64,000 nucleotides of DNA, from NCBI GenBank assembly GCA_002452405.1, contig DKFP01000005.1, forward strand, positions 15,856 to 79,855. Direction: 5' to 3'. The notes beneath the pieces were generated by a model, which searched no databases, was not told the origin of the DNA, and saw nothing but the letters and a program-made list of their open reading frames with translations. The translations under genes and the position numbers were made by a program. Positions 61,846-64,000 of the stretch are shown in pieces. Origin of the DNA: Deferribacteraceae bacterium UBA6793. Its GTDB lineage: Bacteria; Chrysiogenota; Deferribacteres; Deferribacterales; Geovibrionaceae. Position 1 is the first letter of the stretch; each line of letters starts with the position of its first letter.

Positions 61846-62916
61846 ATGTCTGAAAAAACATGGGAACTGAAATGGATGGCGTGGGAGATCACATCTAAAT
61901 GCAACCTTAAATGTGTGCACTGCCGTTCGTCTTCAGGTATTCATTCCGCCGTTGGCGACTTCACCCTTGAAAAGGCGAAAAATTTTATAGATGAGCTGAC
62001 GGCTTTTGCCAAACCTGTCGTTGTTCTGACAGGCGGCGAACCTCTTATGCGCGAAGATGTTTTTGACATAGCCGCATACGGTACGGAAAAAGGTCTGCGC
62101 ATGGCTATGGCAACCAACGGAACACTCGTTAATGACGAAATATGCGAAAAAATGAAAGCGGCAGGCATCCGCATAGTGTCGCTCAGCCTTGACGGCTCCA
62201 CACCCGCTGTCCACGACGACTTCCGCCAGCAGGAAGGCTCTTTTCAGGCGGTTATGGACGCAGCCGCATATTTTCGTAAACACGAGATAAAATTCATCAT
62301 AAACTCATCGTTCGCAAAACGTAACCAGCACGATATCATGGCAACATATAAGCTGGCAAAATCTCTTAAACCCACGGCGTGGTATATGTTCCTCATAGTC
62401 CCCACAGGCAGGGGCGAGGAGCTTATGAAAGAGCTTATCAGTAAAGAGGACTATGAAGAGATACTCAACTGGCACTATGACATGGAGCGCGACGAGGACG
62501 AAATTCTTGTTCGCCCGACCTGCGCGCCTCAATATTATAGAATATGGGCTGACCGCAGCAAAGAGGCAGGGCTTGATAAAAACCGCAGAAACCTTACTTT
62601 CGGCACAGGCGGAAGCAAAGGCTGCATTGCCGGACAGACCATAGCCCTTGTGAACTCCAAAGGAGACGTGCTGCCCTGCTCATATTTCCCTGTGAATGCC
62701 GGCAACGTTTTCGAAACGCCTTTTAAGGAGATTTGGGACAACTCAAAACTCATGAACGATATGCGCAGCTTTAAAGACTATGAAGGCAAATGCGGCGTAT
62801 GCAAACACCTCGGTGTCTGCGGCGGCTGCCGTGCAAGAGCCTACGCCGTTACAGGCGACTATATGGCGGAAGAACCTTTCTGCGACTACGTACCTTCAAA
62901 CTATACCTGCAAATAA
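61846..62916 (+). CDS. Radical SAM/SPASM protein, AhbD/NirJ-like
   Basis: A 356-aa protein with the radical SAM motif CNLKCVHC (C19, C23, C26), GGEPLMR and a C-terminal SPASM region with Cys in CAPQYYRI, GCIAG, CSYFP, CGVC, CGGCRARAYAVTGDY and FCDY. The ending is very like heme-pathway AhbC/AhbD and NirJ enzymes. In the alternative heme pathway AhbD turns coproheme-type intermediates into heme. hemE and hemH are also present here, so this enzyme may instead serve heme d1 or another substrate; specificity cannot be decided. Confidence 0.72.
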   Translation: MSEKTWELKWMAWEITSKCNLKCVHCRSSSGIHSAVGDFTLEKAKNFIDELTAFAKPVVVLTGGEPLMREDVFDIAAYGTEKGLRMAMATNGTLVNDEICEKMKAAGIRIVSLSLDGSTPAVHDDFRQQEGSFQAVMDAAAYFRKHEIKFIINSSFAKRNQHDIMATYKLAKSLKPTAWYMFLIVPTGRGEELMKELISKEDYEEILNWHYDMERDEDEILVRPTCAPQYYRIWADRSKEAGLDKNRRNLTFGTGGSKGCIAGQTIALVNSKGDVLPCSYFPVNAGNVFETPFKEIWDNSKLMNDMRSFKDYEGKCGVCKHLGVCGGCRARAYAVTGDYMAEEPFCDYVPSNYTCK

Positions 62917-63022
62917 ATTTTCTGCGGGTGTTTTATAATTGATAAAGCACCCGCATCTATCACCCCGTCACGTTTTCACACCACACAGTCTTTTTATCAT
63001 CTTATAATGAACATTTACTGTC

Positions 63023-63051
63023 TTGACATGGTACAAATTATGTTTTAAAAT
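63023..63051 (+). promoter_or_regulatory. Sigma-70 promoter for the nitrilase gene
   Basis: Perfect TTGACA at 63023-63028 and TAAAAT at 63046-63051 with a 17-bp spacer, 22 bp before the start. Confidence 0.75.
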
Positions 63052-63073
63052 CCCGAAGACTTAGGGGAGTCAT

Positions 63074-63859
63074 ATGAAAATAATTTCGCTTCAGTTGCCT
63101 GTGAGGCTTTCAGGGGTCGAAGAAAACCTAAGAAAGTTTAAAGACGGGATTATGCAAGTTATTGATGGTGAAGATTCAATTATCATTCTACCTGAGATGT
63201 GGGCTTGCGGTTTCGACTACCAGCGGCTGGTGGAATTTTCTAAGCATACTTACTCTATCATTGATGAAATACAGAGTATTATAAATGATAATACGCTTGT
63301 AATTTCATCACTCCCCGAAAGAAATCAAAACAAGGTTTTTAATACGGTTTATGCGGTGACTAAAAACGGAATCGCTGCAACCTATAGAAAGAACTTCCTT
63401 TTTTCTCCCATGCGGGAGGATGAATACATAGATAAGGGCAGTGGCATAACCGTCTTTGACTTCAAAGGTGTAAAGGTCGGACTGCTTTTGTGTTATGAGG
63501 TCCGGTTTCCGGAGATGTTTCGTATGACAGCGTTTGCCGGAGCGGATATAATAACTGTGCCCGCTATCTGGCCGCAGATGAAAAAAGAACACTGGCTCAC
63601 GCTTATGCGCGCACGTGCCATTGAAAATCAGTGCTATGTCGCAGGATGCAACACCAGCGTCATGATGGGCAAAAAAGATATGCCCTGCGGTTTTTCAGCC
63701 GCTTACGACCCATGGGGCGAACCGATGTTTGAACCCTCCGCGGAAGAGGGCGTTTATACGTCATTCGCTGACACGGAAGTTGTTAAAGACATCAGGACAA
63801 AAATTCCCAGCTTCCTTGATGCAAAGGGATTTTTTACAATAAAAGGCATTAACAGTTGA
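63074..63859 (+). CDS. Carbon-nitrogen hydrolase (nitrilase superfamily)
   Basis: A 261-aa amidase of the nitrilase fold with the Glu-Lys-Cys triad at E41 (LPEMWACGF), K106 (YRKNFLF) and C140 (LLCYEVRFPE). The size and the GVKVGLLLCYEVRFPEMFR segment resemble omega-amidase/Nit2 enzymes such as YafV, which act on alpha-ketoglutaramate, but the substrate is inferred. It sits 25 bp before a CoA-transferase gene. Confidence 0.88.
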   Translation: MKIISLQLPVRLSGVEENLRKFKDGIMQVIDGEDSIIILPEMWACGFDYQRLVEFSKHTYSIIDEIQSIINDNTLVISSLPERNQNKVFNTVYAVTKNGIAATYRKNFLFSPMREDEYIDKGSGITVFDFKGVKVGLLLCYEVRFPEMFRMTAFAGADIITVPAIWPQMKKEHWLTLMRARAIENQCYVAGCNTSVMMGKKDMPCGFSAAYDPWGEPMFEPSAEEGVYTSFADTEVVKDIRTKIPSFLDAKGFFTIKGINS

Positions 63860-63884
63860 TAACTACTCAAATATGGAGGAACAA

Positions 63885-64000
63885 ATGTCCGAATTAGAGT
63901 CACGCATCAGATGTAAGAGCCTTCTCAGCAAAGTTGTTAAAGTTGAGGAGACTCTCCAGTATTTCAAAGACGGAATGAACCTCGGCTGGTCAGGTTTCAC
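63885..64000 (+). CDS. Acetyl-CoA hydrolase/transferase (partial, 5' end)
   Basis: The first 38 codons run off the window edge. The readable N-terminus (ESRIRCKSLLSKVVKVEE, then FKDGMNLGWSGFT) matches Ach1/succinyl-CoA:acetate CoA-transferase, whose family begins RIRNKALxxKVMSAEEA...SGFT. GGAGGA precedes the start. Function in acetate handling is likely, but the active site lies outside the window. Confidence 0.75.
   Translation, partial: MSELESRIRCKSLLSKVVKVEETLQYFKDGMNLGWSGF

Overview
The window is a densely packed bacterial chromosome segment with no phage, plasmid, rRNA, tRNA or CRISPR content that I can see. It is Gram-negative: it carries lptE in the leuS-lptE-holA order, lipoproteins with lipoboxes, type IV-type prepilins, a lytic transglycosylase and mreBCD-mrdA-rodA. 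FeoAB under Fur boxes, UbiA/UbiX-type quinone genes, several GGDEF/HD-GYP proteins, an SPASM radical SAM protein and a partial acetyl-CoA hydrolase/transferase suggest an anaerobic or microaerophilic free-living bacterium. Protein flavour suggests Deferribacterota or a neighbouring lineage, but this is inference and no marker here proves it.

Layout. 1-1.8 kb: tRNA T-loop modification pair (TtuA-like thiolase, TrmI). 1.8-5.6 kb: two divergent giant pseudopilins, one with a legume-lectin-like C-terminus, and a flagellin-like protein. 5.7-9.3 kb: EF-G2, a membrane protein, IHF/HU and MerR. 9.4-14.4 kb: RlmL-like methyltransferase, a 138-bp tandem repeat, a zinc-ribbon membrane protein and a helicase-exonuclease fusion resembling MrfA plus MrfB. 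14.4-19.3 kb: phosphate module (phoU-phoB-phoR-Na/Pi transporter, minus strand). 19.4-25.7 kb: TrmJ-like, SLT, SfsA, holA, lptE, leuS. 25.8-32.9 kb: a long plus-strand run (HD-GYP, REC, birA, coaX, rodZ, a degenerate ASD-like protein, a NifS-like protein lacking its PLP lysine, IscU, Nfu). 33.2-40.1 kb: minus-strand CBS protein with an Acs-like protein lacking the catalytic lysine, then hemE-hemH-ubiA-ubiX and two unknowns. 40.3-44.7 kb: serA, yjbQ, a diguanylate cyclase and lysS. 45-53.8 kb: rod-shape operon, radical SAM protein and thioredoxin. 54-57 kb: Fur-boxed feoA-feoB-Cys-rich protein. 57-61.6 kb: LuxR regulator behind a highly structured leader, a membrane GGDEF protein with GGEAF, and three glycine-rich RRM proteins, two with a shared long 5' leader. 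61.8-64 kb: SPASM radical SAM protein, nitrilase and the CoA-transferase start.

The most unusual items are two enzyme-like proteins in separate operons that have lost their catalytic lysines (NifS-like with IscU/Nfu; Acs-like with a CBS protein), the lectin-tipped pseudopilin, the structured leaders of luxR and the rbp genes, and a family of about eight palindromic dispersed repeats that favour convergent gene junctions.
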